From assembly GCF_902459645.1 (NCBI RefSeq), contig NZ_CABPSK010000001.1, positions 434,001-498,000 on the forward strand: a stretch of 64,000 nucleotides of DNA, given 5' to 3'. The translations under genes were made by a program, and so were the position numbers. The notes under the pieces were generated by a model, which worked only from the letters and a program-made list of their open reading frames with translations, made no database searches and was not told the DNA's origin. Positions 1-7,400 of this stretch are shown here, piece after piece. The number at the start of each line of letters is the position of its first letter. Position 1 is the first letter of the stretch. This stretch comes from Pandoraea pneumonica. GTDB taxonomy: Bacteria > Pseudomonadota > Gammaproteobacteria > Burkholderiales > Burkholderiaceae.

Positions 1-1
1 G

Positions 2-1003
2 CACGGGGCATATGCCGCGAACGTGGCCGTGAACGAAGCGGATCTGGTGCTGGCGCTGGGCGTGCGTTTCGACGACCGGGTGATCGGCGATCCGGCATCG
101 TTTGCGCGGCACGCGAAGATCGTCCATATCGACGTGGACGCGGCGGAAATCGGCAAGAACAAGCCGGTGACGCTCGGCGTGCATGCCGACTTGCGCGATG
201 CCTTCAGTGGCTTGCTGGCGCATGCCACCCGGCGCGACGTGCCGGATTGGCACGCCTATCTGCAAAATCACCGCGCCGCGCATCCGCTGCGTGCGCCGGT
301 TGCCGCCGTATCCGCAGAAGACAGCGACGCAGGCGTGCTCACCGGCGTGGACGTGATCGCAGCCTTGGCGGCGTTGCTTCCGCCCGAAGCCGTGGTGACG
401 ACCGGCGTGGGCCAGCATCAGATGTGGGCGATGCAGCATCTGCGCCTGCGCGAGCCGCGCACGTTCCTGTCCAGCGCCGGGTTCGGCACCATGGGCTTCG
501 GCCTGCCTGCCGCCATTGGCGCGAAGGTGGCCTTGCCCGATGTCCCCGTGATCGATATCGACGGCGATGGCAGTCTGAATATGTCCGTCAACGAGCTTTC
601 CACCTGCCGCCGCTACGGGCTGGGTGTGAAGGTGCTGGTGATCAACAACCAGTGGCTCGGCATGGTGCGTCAGTGGCAGGACATGATCTATTCGCGCAAC
701 CGCGTCGCGTCGTCGCTCGCCGACCCGAATGCGCCGCAAGGCGCCGACGACGGCCGCCCGTACCCCGATTTCGTGACGATTGCCGCGGGCTACGGCGTGG
801 CGGGGGCCCGCGTCACGCGTGCCGAGGAACTGCCGGCGGCGCTGGCCCGGATGCTGGCCGATCCGAGCGAGCCGTATCTGCTCGACGTGCTGGTCGCCCG
901 TGAGGACGACGTCTACCCGATGATCCCAGCCGGAAAGTCGTACCGCGACGTCGTGTTCGGGCCGGGCCAGAGCGCGGGTCCGATCGCGGCAGGGGCCTTC
1001 TGA
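2..1003 (+). CDS. ilvB: Acetolactate synthase large subunit, 3' part
   Basis: This is the C-terminal part of a thiamine diphosphate enzyme; the 5' end lies before the window. The reading frame is open from base 2 and begins with HGAYAANVAVNEADLVLALG, which matches the central domain of acetolactate synthase large subunits (HG-x-Y-AN and GVRFDDRV). The C-terminal domain carries the TPP/Mg motif GDGSLNM near base 565, followed by VNELST and NNQWLGMVRQWQ, all typical of AHAS catalytic subunits. The enzyme condenses pyruvate with pyruvate or 2-ketobutyrate, the first common step of branched-chain amino-acid synthesis. No small subunit (ilvH/ilvN) or ilvC follows; a terminator comes next. The family is clear. 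A catabolic AHAS or a related carboligase cannot be fully excluded without the N-terminal half. Confidence 0.88.
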   Translation, partial: HGAYAANVAVNEADLVLALGVRFDDRVIGDPASFARHAKIVHIDVDAAEIGKNKPVTLGVHADLRDAFSGLLAHATRRDVPDWHAYLQNHRAAHPLRAPVAAVSAEDSDAGVLTGVDVIAALAALLPPEAVVTTGVGQHQMWAMQHLRLREPRTFLSSAGFGTMGFGLPAAIGAKVALPDVPVIDIDGDGSLNMSVNELSTCRRYGLGVKVLVINNQWLGMVRQWQDMIYSRNRVASSLADPNAPQGADDGRPYPDFVTIAAGYGVAGARVTRAEELPAALARMLADPSEPYLLDVLVAREDDVYPMIPAGKSYRDVVFGPGQSAGPIAAGAF

Positions 1004-1078
1004 GTCACGGCTGGTAGGCATTCCCGTGGGGTGGGAATTGACTGCCATGCGCTTGCCACGTCGCGAGAGCGCAACGAG

Positions 1079-1104
1079 AAAACCCGCTACGGCGGGTTTT
1101 TTTC
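1079..1104 (+). terminator. Rho-independent terminator after ilvB
   Basis: AACCCGC and GCGGGTT form a perfect 7-bp stem with a TACG tetraloop, followed at once by a run of seven T including the stem end. It lies 75 bases after the ilvB stop and before the transporter genes, separating the two transcripts. Confidence 0.9.
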
Positions 1105-1166
1105 GTTTCGAGGGCGCCGAGGAGTATCATTGCGAACTTTTACGAATTCTCGCCAAGGAAATCAAC

Positions 1167-1946
1167 ATGTTGACGAAGCGCCTCGTGCTGGCCGCCGCCT
1201 GTTTTCTGACGACCTTCGCCGCGGTGCCGGCAGTTCAGGCCGCCGATCCCACGTACACCGTGGGTGCCGGCGGTACCTATCGTCCGTTCGAGTTCGAAAC
1301 GCCGCAAAAAGAGCTGGTCGGCTTCGATATCGACGTCATCAAGGCGATCGGCAAGGCTGGCGGGTTCAATGTGAAGCTGGTCAGCACCCCGTGGGAAGGC
1401 ATCTTCGCCACGCTCGACCAGGGCGATCGCGACATCATCATTTCCGGCATCACCATCACCGACAAGCGTCGTGAAATGGTCGACTTCTCGGCCCCGTACT
1501 TCCCGGCCGATCAGGTCATCATCACGTCGCCGGGCTCGAAGGTCGCCAATCTGGCCGATCTGAAGAAGCTGCAAGTGGGCGTGGTCAATTCGAGCACTGG
1601 CGACATCGCCGTCTCGGAAGAACTGGGACGCGCCAGCACCTCGATTCGCCGCTTCGACAACACGCCGCTCATGCTCGAAGAGCTGTATCGCGGTGGCGTC
1701 GACGCCGCCGTGGGCGACGTGGGCGTGATCAAGTTCTATATCAAGAGCCACCCGGAAAAGCCGTTCAAGCTCGTCTACGACAGCAAGTTCAAGCGCCAGT
1801 ACTTCGGTATTGCCGTCAAGAAGGGCAACAAGGTCGCGCTCGACAAGATCAACACGGGTCTGAAGAAGATCGTGGCCGACGGCACCTACGCCAAGATCTA
1901 TAAGCAGTGGTTCGACGCGGACGTGCCGACGCTGCCGCAACAATAA
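1167..1946 (+). CDS. Basic/polar amino-acid ABC transporter, periplasmic substrate-binding protein
   Basis: A 259-aa family 3 (SBP_bac_3) solute-binding protein. The chosen ATG has AAGGA eight bases upstream and gives a clean Sec signal peptide (MLTKRLVLAAACFLTTF, cleavage near VQA-AD). An in-frame upstream extension lacks a signal peptide at its own start and was rejected. The mature protein shows the family signatures GTYRPFEF, LVGFDIDVI, PWEGIFATL and SGITITDKR. It should bind an L-amino acid in the periplasm and deliver it to the permease/ATPase encoded just downstream. The next genes are astC and astA, so arginine or ornithine is a reasonable substrate guess, but the sequence does not prove this. 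The 150-base gap to the permease gene suggests higher expression of the binding protein than of the membrane components, as is common. Confidence 0.88.
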   Translation: MLTKRLVLAAACFLTTFAAVPAVQAADPTYTVGAGGTYRPFEFETPQKELVGFDIDVIKAIGKAGGFNVKLVSTPWEGIFATLDQGDRDIIISGITITDKRREMVDFSAPYFPADQVIITSPGSKVANLADLKKLQVGVVNSSTGDIAVSEELGRASTSIRRFDNTPLMLEELYRGGVDAAVGDVGVIKFYIKSHPEKPFKLVYDSKFKRQYFGIAVKKGNKVALDKINTGLKKIVADGTYAKIYKQWFDADVPTLPQQ

Positions 1947-2096
1947 GTAACGCGTGTAAGATTCGCGCCACGCGCGCCAGACATCTGGCCTCTCGCGGCC
2001 CGTGAGCTGATCGTCGAACCCTCGACATCAACCCCCGGGCCGCGAGCGTTTTTCTGCCGGCAAGCCGGTTCGTTTCATTTTGTATAAAGGTGCTTC

Positions 2097-2846
2097 ATGG
2101 GTGGGTTCCAGTGGAACATCATCAGCGAGTACATGCCTTTGTTTGTCGAAGGCACGCTGATGACGCTCAAGTGCACGGTGATCTGTGTGATCGCCGGCAC
2201 GTTACTCGGGCTTGTGCTCGGCGTCGGCCGTCTGGCCGAGGCGCGTCATGGTTTCTATAAGTACTTCCTGCGCTATGCCGTGCAATTGCCGGTGCGCTTC
2301 TACGTCAGTTTCTTCCGCGGCACGCCGTTGTTCGTGCAGATTCTGCTGATCCACTTCGCGCTCATGCCGATGTTGATCAACCCGTCGGGCGGTCTGCTTA
2401 TCAGCGGCGATCTGGCACGTGAAATTCGCTCGCAATACGGCGCGTTCATGTCCGCCGTGCTGGCGATCTCGCTCAACGCCGGTGCCTACGTCTCGGAAAT
2501 CTTCCGCGCGGGTATTCAGTCGATCGATCGCGGTCAAGCCGAAGCGGCTCGCTCGCTGGGCATGACTTACATGCAGACGCTGCGCAAAGTGGTGCTGCCG
2601 CAAGCGTTTCGCCGCATGCTGCCGCCGCTGGGCAACAACGCCATTGCCATCGTGAAGGATTCGTCGCTCGCGTCGGCCATTGGTCTCGCGGAACTGGCGT
2701 ATGCCGCACGGACCGTGTCGGGCGCCTATGCTCGGTATTGGGAGCCGTACCTGACGATTTCACTCATCTACTGGGTGATTACGCTGGTGCTGTCGGCATT
2801 TGTTCAACATCTGGAAACGAGGTACGGGCAAGGTGATCGTCGTTAA
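2097..2846 (+). CDS. Polar amino-acid ABC transporter permease
   Basis: A 249-aa inner-membrane permease of the HisMQ/GlnP family. AAAGG lies six bases before the ATG. Hydrophobic segments appear near residues 15-40, 60-90, 105-130 and 205-235. The EAA loop reads [20 protein letters not shown] (about residues 147-166), the signature that contacts the ATPase, and it is followed by [23 protein letters not shown], a second family hallmark. A single permease gene is present, so the transporter probably uses a homodimer. The 3' end overlaps the downstream ATPase gene by 14 bases, which indicates translational coupling. Confidence 0.9.
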   Translation: MGGFQWNIISEYMPLFVEGTLMTLKCTVICVIAGTLLGLVLGVGRLAEARHGFYKYFLRYAVQLPVRFYVSFFRGTPLFVQILLIHFALMPMLINPSGGLLISGDLAREIRSQYGAFMSAVLAISLNAGAYVSEIFRAGIQSIDRGQAEAARSLGMTYMQTLRKVVLPQAFRRMLPPLGNNAIAIVKDSSLASAIGLAELAYAARTVSGAYARYWEPYLTISLIYWVITLVLSAFVQHLETRYGQGDRR

Positions 2847-3555
2847 CAACCTGCAAAAGCAGTACGGCGAGACGCACGTGCTGCGCGGCATTACCTGCCG
2901 AATCGAAGAAAGCGAAGTGGTGTGCGTGATCGGGCCGTCGGGCTCGGGCAAGAGCACGTTCCTGCGCTGTCTGAATGGACTGGAAGACGTGAGCGGCGGC
3001 GAAGTGCTCGTCAACGGCTTTCACGTCGAAGACCCGAAGACCAACATGAATGCCATGCGCGCGAGCGTGGGCATGGTGTTCCAGCGCTTCAACCTGTTCC
3101 CGCACATGTCGGTGCTCGAGAACCTGATTCTCGCGCCGATGCAGGTCAACAACCTGAAGCGCGATCAGGCCGTGGTCGTCGCCGAGCAGTTGCTGCGCAA
3201 GGTCGGGCTGATCGAGAAGATCGACGCCTTCCCGAACCAGCTCTCCGGCGGTCAGCAACAGCGCGTGGCGATCGCCCGCGCGCTGGCGATGCAGCCCACC
3301 GTGATGCTCTTCGACGAACCGACCTCGGCACTCGACCCGGAACTCGTGGGCGAAGTGCTGGAAGTGATGAAGTCGCTCGCCGAAGAAGGCATGACGATGG
3401 TGGTGGTTACGCACGAGATGGCGTTTGCGCGGGAGGTTTCCGACCGCGTGCTCTTCATCGATCAGGGCGTGATCATGGAAGAAGGTCACCCCGAGCAGAT
3501 CTTCTCGGCCCCGAAGCACGAGCGCACGCGCGAATTCTTGCGCAAAGTCTTGTAA
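2833..3555 (+). CDS. Amino-acid ABC transporter ATP-binding protein (GlnQ family)
   Basis: A 240-aa ATPase of the polar amino-acid uptake family. Walker A is GPSGSGKST (about residues 34-42), the signature is LSGGQQQR, Walker B is [12 protein letters not shown], and the H-loop is VVTHEM. I chose the GTG start at 2833, which gives [12 protein letters not shown], the usual N terminus and length of GlnQ proteins, with ACGAGG ten bases upstream. An ATG at 2800 would add eleven residues inside the permease gene. It is the third and last gene of the transporter operon; astC begins 200 bases later on the same strand. Confidence 0.92.
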   Translation: MIVVNNLQKQYGETHVLRGITCRIEESEVVCVIGPSGSGKSTFLRCLNGLEDVSGGEVLVNGFHVEDPKTNMNAMRASVGMVFQRFNLFPHMSVLENLILAPMQVNNLKRDQAVVVAEQLLRKVGLIEKIDAFPNQLSGGQQQRVAIARALAMQPTVMLFDEPTSALDPELVGEVLEVMKSLAEEGMTMVVVTHEMAFAREVSDRVLFIDQGVIMEEGHPEQIFSAPKHERTREFLRKVL

Positions 3556-3755
3556 TTCTCGTGATTGTGATGCGCGCGACGGTGTATCCGCGCGCCGCAT
3601 CTGATTACAATGCGAGGGTACGCGCGTCGAGTGCCACCCGGCACCGGCGCGACGCCGGCGCCCTGAGCCCCCAGCCAGGTCTTTTCATAGGGCAGTGACC
3701 GTTGTCCGGGACTGCTCCGCAATCGCAGATTGCACCCAGATTTCACGAGGTAGTC

Positions 3756-4997
3756 ATGAGCCAGCCAATCGCTGTGACCCGCCAGACGTTCGACGACGTA
3801 ATGGTGCCCAATTACGCCCCTGCCCAGATGGTGCCCGTACGCGGCGAAGGCTCGCGCATGTGGGACCAGCAAGGTCGTGAATATGTCGATTTCACCGGCG
3901 GTATCGCAGTCAATGCACTGGGCCACGCCAACCCCGAGCTGGTGAAAGTCATCGAAGAGCAGGCACGCAAGGTCTGGCACATCGGCAACGGCTACACCAA
4001 CGAGCCGGTGCTGCGTCTGGCCAAGGCGCTGACCGAGGCGACGTTCGCCGACAAGGCGTTCTTCTGCAATTCGGGCCTCGAAGCCAACGAAGCCGCACTC
4101 AAGCTGGCGCGCCGCTACGCGTTCGACCACGCTGCCGAGCGCGGCGGCAAGGATAAGAGCGAGATCATCTCGTTCTTCAACTCGTTCCACGGCCGCTCGC
4201 TGTTCACCGTGAGCGTGGGCGGTCAGGCGAAGTACACCGAAGGTTTCGGACCGCTCCCCGCTGGCATCATGCACCTGCCGTACAACGATCTGAAGACGTT
4301 CGAGGCGACCATCTCCGACGCGACGGCCGCCGTCATCGTCGAGCCGGTGCAAGGTGAGGGCGGTGTGCTGCCGGCCGATCCGGCCTTCCTCAAGGGCCTG
4401 CGCGAACTGTGCGACAAGCACGGCGCGCTGCTGATTTTCGACGAAGTGCAGACCGGCGTTGGCCGCACGGGCACGCTCTACGCTTACGAACAATATGGCG
4501 TGACGCCGGACATCCTGACGACCGCCAAGGCGCTCGGCAACGGTTATCCGATCGGCGGCATTCTGACCACCAGCAAGATCGCGGCAAGCTTCTCGCCGGG
4601 CACGCACGGCTGCACGTACGGCGGTAACCCGCTCGCTACGGCCATCGCCGGGCGCGTGCTGGAACTGATCAACACGGCAGAAACGCTGAACGGCGTGAAG
4701 GCGCGTCACGATCATTTCATCAAGGGCATCGAAGCGATCAATGCGCGTCACGGTGTGTTCGAGCATGTGCGCGGTCTGGGCCTGCTGATTGGCGCGGTGC
4801 TCAAGCCTGCCTTCTCGGGCCGTGCCAAGGAAATCGTGGCCGAAGCCGAGAAAAACGGCCTGATGCTGTTGATCGCTGGCGGCGATGTGGTGCGCTTCGC
4901 GCCGTCGCTGAACATTCCGTTTGCCGACATCGACGCTGGCCTCGCTTCGCTGGAGAAGGCGGTGGCGGCATTGGCAGCAACGGCCAAGGCAGCGTAA
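3756..4997 (+). CDS. astC: Succinylornithine/acetylornithine transaminase
   Basis: A 413-aa class III PLP aminotransferase. ACGAGG lies five bases before the ATG; an in-frame start 54 bases upstream has no such site. Visible motifs are [17 protein letters not shown] (PLP phosphate region), FNSFHGRS, the aspartate in [15 protein letters not shown], and the Schiff-base lysine in [16 protein letters not shown]. Length and sequence match AstC/ArgD (about 400 aa). In arginine catabolism by the AST pathway it converts N2-succinylornithine to succinylglutamate semialdehyde; the same fold can act on acetylornithine or GABA. Adjacent astA supports the AstC role. The remaining pathway genes (astE, astD, astB) lie about 30 kb away in this window. 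Confidence 0.88.
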   Translation: MSQPIAVTRQTFDDVMVPNYAPAQMVPVRGEGSRMWDQQGREYVDFTGGIAVNALGHANPELVKVIEEQARKVWHIGNGYTNEPVLRLAKALTEATFADKAFFCNSGLEANEAALKLARRYAFDHAAERGGKDKSEIISFFNSFHGRSLFTVSVGGQAKYTEGFGPLPAGIMHLPYNDLKTFEATISDATAAVIVEPVQGEGGVLPADPAFLKGLRELCDKHGALLIFDEVQTGVGRTGTLYAYEQYGVTPDILTTAKALGNGYPIGGILTTSKIAASFSPGTHGCTYGGNPLATAIAGRVLELINTAETLNGVKARHDHFIKGIEAINARHGVFEHVRGLGLLIGAVLKPAFSGRAKEIVAEAEKNGLMLLIAGGDVVRFAPSLNIPFADIDAGLASLEKAVAALAATAKAA

Positions 4998-5010
4998 GTA
5001 CGCGTAGGAA

Positions 5011-5056
5011 GGTCGACAGTGTCCGCATATGTCCGCATATGTGCGCACCGTCGACC
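5011..5056 (+). repeat. Inverted repeat with tandem decamer between astC and astA
   Basis: GGTCGACaGTG (5011-5021) and CACcGTCGACC (5046-5056) form an 11-bp stem with one mismatched pair. The loop contains GTCCGCATAT twice in direct tandem (5021-5040), followed by the palindrome GTGCGCAC. There is no T-tract, so it is not a standard terminator. Its place between two genes of one pathway suggests mRNA processing, stability or partial attenuation, but this is inference. Confidence 0.6.
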
Positions 5057-5159
5057 GGTATGACTTCGGGCTGGACCGACACCCGTGGGTAGCCACGGGA
5101 ATGTCGCTCCGGCCCTTATTCCAGCTAACGCCAAGCTGAGTCGGTCCACGGAGTTCTCC

Positions 5160-6248
5160 ATGAACGACATGTCTGAGGCTGCATCGTTGCCATCGTTGCG
5201 TATTGTGCGTCTGGCGCGCCGTGAGGATCTCCCCGCACTGCTCAAGCTGGCTGCGCTTGCCGGGCCGGGCATGACGTCGTTCAAGCCCGATCAGGCGGCG
5301 CTCGAAGCGCGGCTCGAGCGCATTACCGCCACGCTCGACGACCGGGCACCAACGGCCGAGCAGGGCTATCTCTTCGTGATGGAAGACGCGGCCACCGGCA
5401 CGATTGCCGGGGTCTGCGGCATCGAGGCGGCGGTAGGGCTGGAGCAGCCGTTCTATACGTATCGCAAAGACACGATCGTCCATGCGAGCCGCGAACTTAA
5501 CGTGTGGTCGCGCATGCTCACGTTGTCGCTCTCGAACGACCTGACCGGCTATAGCGAGTTGTGTTCGCTGCTGCTCGATCCGGCGTGGCGTGGGCACGGC
5601 AACGGCGCGTTGCTCTCGAAAGCGCGCTTTCTCTTCATGGCGCAGTTCCCCGAACGATTCGGTCCGCACGTGTGTGCCGAACTGCGCGGGTTCTTCGATG
5701 ACAACGGGCAGAGTCCGTTCTGGCAGTCGCTCGGACAGCACTTCTTCAAGATCGATTTCGATCAGGCCGACTATCTGACGTCGATCGGCAAGAAGTCTTT
5801 CGTCGCCGAGTTGATGCCGAAGTATCCGATTTACGTCGACTTCCTCTCGCCCCAAGCCCAGGCGGCCATCGGCGTGACGCATCGCGACACCTTGCCTGCA
5901 CGACGTTTGCTGGAGCAGGAGGGGTTGCGCTCGGGCGCGCACGTGGACATTTTCGACAGCGGCCCGGTACTCGAAGCCCGAGTCGCCGACCTGCGTGCTG
6001 CACGCGACAGCCGGTATCTGAGCGTGAACGTGGCCGCGGACGACGCCACTGCGCCGCCCATCGCGAATGCGGAACCGTATCTGGTGGCGTGTCTGGGGCT
6101 CTCGGGCTTTCGCGCCACGCTAGTGACGGGACGCCCGGAACGGCGTGCGTTCACGCTCAGCCCCGTGGCCGCCAAAGCGCTTGGCGTCAAGCAGGGCGAT
6201 CGGGTGCAGGTGCTGCCGCTCAAGCCGCCACGCGCGGATGTCATGTGA
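5160..6248 (+). CDS. astA: Arginine N-succinyltransferase
   Basis: A 362-aa member of the AstA/AruF family (E. coli AstA is 344 aa). It transfers succinyl from succinyl-CoA to the alpha-amino group of L-arginine, the first step of the AST pathway. CGGAG lies six bases before the ATG. Family blocks include LAALAGPGMTSF near the N terminus, QPFYTYRKDTIVHAS, a GNAT-like core SLLLDPAWRGHGNG, ELRGFFDDNGQSPFW, and PKYPIYVDFL. A single copy is present, so the enzyme is probably homomeric rather than the AruF/AruG heteromer of Pseudomonas. It follows astC by 162 bases. Instead of astD, the next gene downstream is a fimbrial subunit on the opposite strand. Confidence 0.93.
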   Translation: MNDMSEAASLPSLRIVRLARREDLPALLKLAALAGPGMTSFKPDQAALEARLERITATLDDRAPTAEQGYLFVMEDAATGTIAGVCGIEAAVGLEQPFYTYRKDTIVHASRELNVWSRMLTLSLSNDLTGYSELCSLLLDPAWRGHGNGALLSKARFLFMAQFPERFGPHVCAELRGFFDDNGQSPFWQSLGQHFFKIDFDQADYLTSIGKKSFVAELMPKYPIYVDFLSPQAQAAIGVTHRDTLPARRLLEQEGLRSGAHVDIFDSGPVLEARVADLRAARDSRYLSVNVAADDATAPPIANAEPYLVACLGLSGFRATLVTGRPERRAFTLSPVAAKALGVKQGDRVQVLPLKPPRADVM

Positions 6249-6314
6249 AAGGCCAGCGGGCCGTGCCGCCGCTTACACGCGTTTGCCGGATGGTGTCGCC
6301 GCAATCTTCAGAAT

Positions 6315-7400
6315 TCAGAACTGAATCGTCGCCGTGACCGTATCGGTGTAGACCCCCGGCGCGGGTGTCGCCTGCGCGGGGACTTGCGCGTAGATGGGCA
6401 CTGCCTGCACGAAGCCCGTGCCGATACCCGTGAGTTGCGACGTGCCCGCCGTGCCATCCCCCCAAACCGCGCTGTAGCCGCTGTCCAGATAGAGTTGATA
6501 ACTCACGCGCGACGCGGTGAGCCCGGTCATCGCGCGCGCTGTCACCGTGCCCACCAGTCCTCCCGACAAGCTGATGCGAAACGCATCGTTTTTCGTGCAT
6601 TGCACGGTGAGCATGCTATTGCCCGTGACGGGCTTGCCGAGCGTCGACTGGGTCGCGAAGGTGATGTTCATGGCGGCAATCGTGCAGTTGTTGATGACGG
6701 TGACATTCGCGTTGAATGGCGTGCCAGCGGCCGCCGTCATCGCGCTGCCGCACGCGGGGGCGGGCGAGAGGGCGGCATACGACGCGTATTGCAGCGTCGC
6801 GTCGGTCGCGGCAAACGCGTGCGTGTAGACCGTGTTGCCGTTCGACGACGTGGGCACAGTGTTTTGGGCGGCTGCAATGCGTGCGTAGATGTTGACGTTC
6901 TGCGTGACCGTGCCGCCGAGCAGGTTGCGCGCCATGGTCACAGCGATGACGTTGGCCGTGCTGTTGCCCCACGCGGTCGAATACGCCGGGTCGATGAACA
7001 GCCCGAAGTTGATGGCATTGCCTGCATTGACCAGCGTGAGCGGCTGGCTGGCATTGAGGGCGAGGCAGAGTTTGACGTTCGGATTGCCGCCGAGCAGCGG
7101 AAACGTGCACGACACCGGGATCGTGCCGGTGGCCGAAAGGGCAGCGCCAGAGATCGGGCTGAACGCAGAGAACGCGAGCGTGGGCGTGCCGATCGAGCAG
7201 GTCTGCGCTGCCGCCAGCGGGCTGAACACGCTCAGACATACCGCCAGCCATACGCGACGTCGACCGCAGCGTGCGGACGGCTCGGATCGTTCTGAGCGCT
7301 CAGAACGCTCAGACCGCTCGGATAGCTCGGATAGCTCGGATAGCTCGGATAGCTCGGATAGCTCGGATCGCGCGTGCATCGCTAACGTGGGCAACGTCAT
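6315..7400 (-). CDS. Two-domain spore coat U (Csu-type) pilus subunit with N-terminal 9-bp-repeat tract
   Basis: A 361-aa predicted secreted protein with two tandem spore-coat-U (SCPU) domains, about residues 65-200 and 215-361. Each has the TC(S/T)I...F opening, and the chain ends in PGVYTDTVTATIQF, the usual C-terminal beta strand of these subunits. The start ATG overlaps the usher stop codon (ATGA). Between this start and the hydrophobic signal (VWLAVCLSVFSPLAAAQ, residues 50-66) sit ten in-frame SEL/SER triplets encoded by a 9-bp tandem repeat. No alternative ATG lies after the repeat, so the signal peptide carries an unusually long N-region of about 48 residues. By analogy with CsuE, the two-domain subunit encoded after the usher may be the pilus tip; this is inference. 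Confidence 0.82.
   Translation of the reverse strand: MTLPTLAMHARSELSELSELSELSELSERSERSERSERSEPSARCGRRRVWLAVCLSVFSPLAAAQTCSIGTPTLAFSAFSPISGAALSATGTIPVSCTFPLLGGNPNVKLCLALNASQPLTLVNAGNAINFGLFIDPAYSTAWGNSTANVIAVTMARNLLGGTVTQNVNIYARIAAAQNTVPTSSNGNTVYTHAFAATDATLQYASYAALSPAPACGSAMTAAAGTPFNANVTVINNCTIAAMNITFATQSTLGKPVTGNSMLTVQCTKNDAFRISLSGGLVGTVTARAMTGLTASRVSYQLYLDSGYSAVWGDGTAGTSQLTGIGTGFVQAVPIYAQVPAQATPAPGVYTDTVTATIQF
7281..7370. repeat. Ten-unit 9-bp tandem repeat inside the pilus subunit gene
   Basis: Units of CTCGGATAG on the plus strand: five identical copies at 7317-7361, flanked by five diverged copies (7281-7316 and 7362-7370). On the coding (minus) strand they encode Ser-Glu-Leu and Ser-Glu-Arg. 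The period is a multiple of three, so slippage would change protein length without breaking the frame. Confidence 0.92.

Noticed and set aside
3644-3658. CCGGCG-CGA-CGCCGG hairpin before astC
   Set aside because: Only a 6-bp GC stem with no T-tract; such hairpins arise often by chance in this composition.
3486-5942. Very long open frame (about 818 codons) on the minus strand opposite astC and astA
   Set aside because: It is the shadow of two conserved genes in GC-rich DNA; it spans their intergenic gap and shows no recognisable protein motifs.
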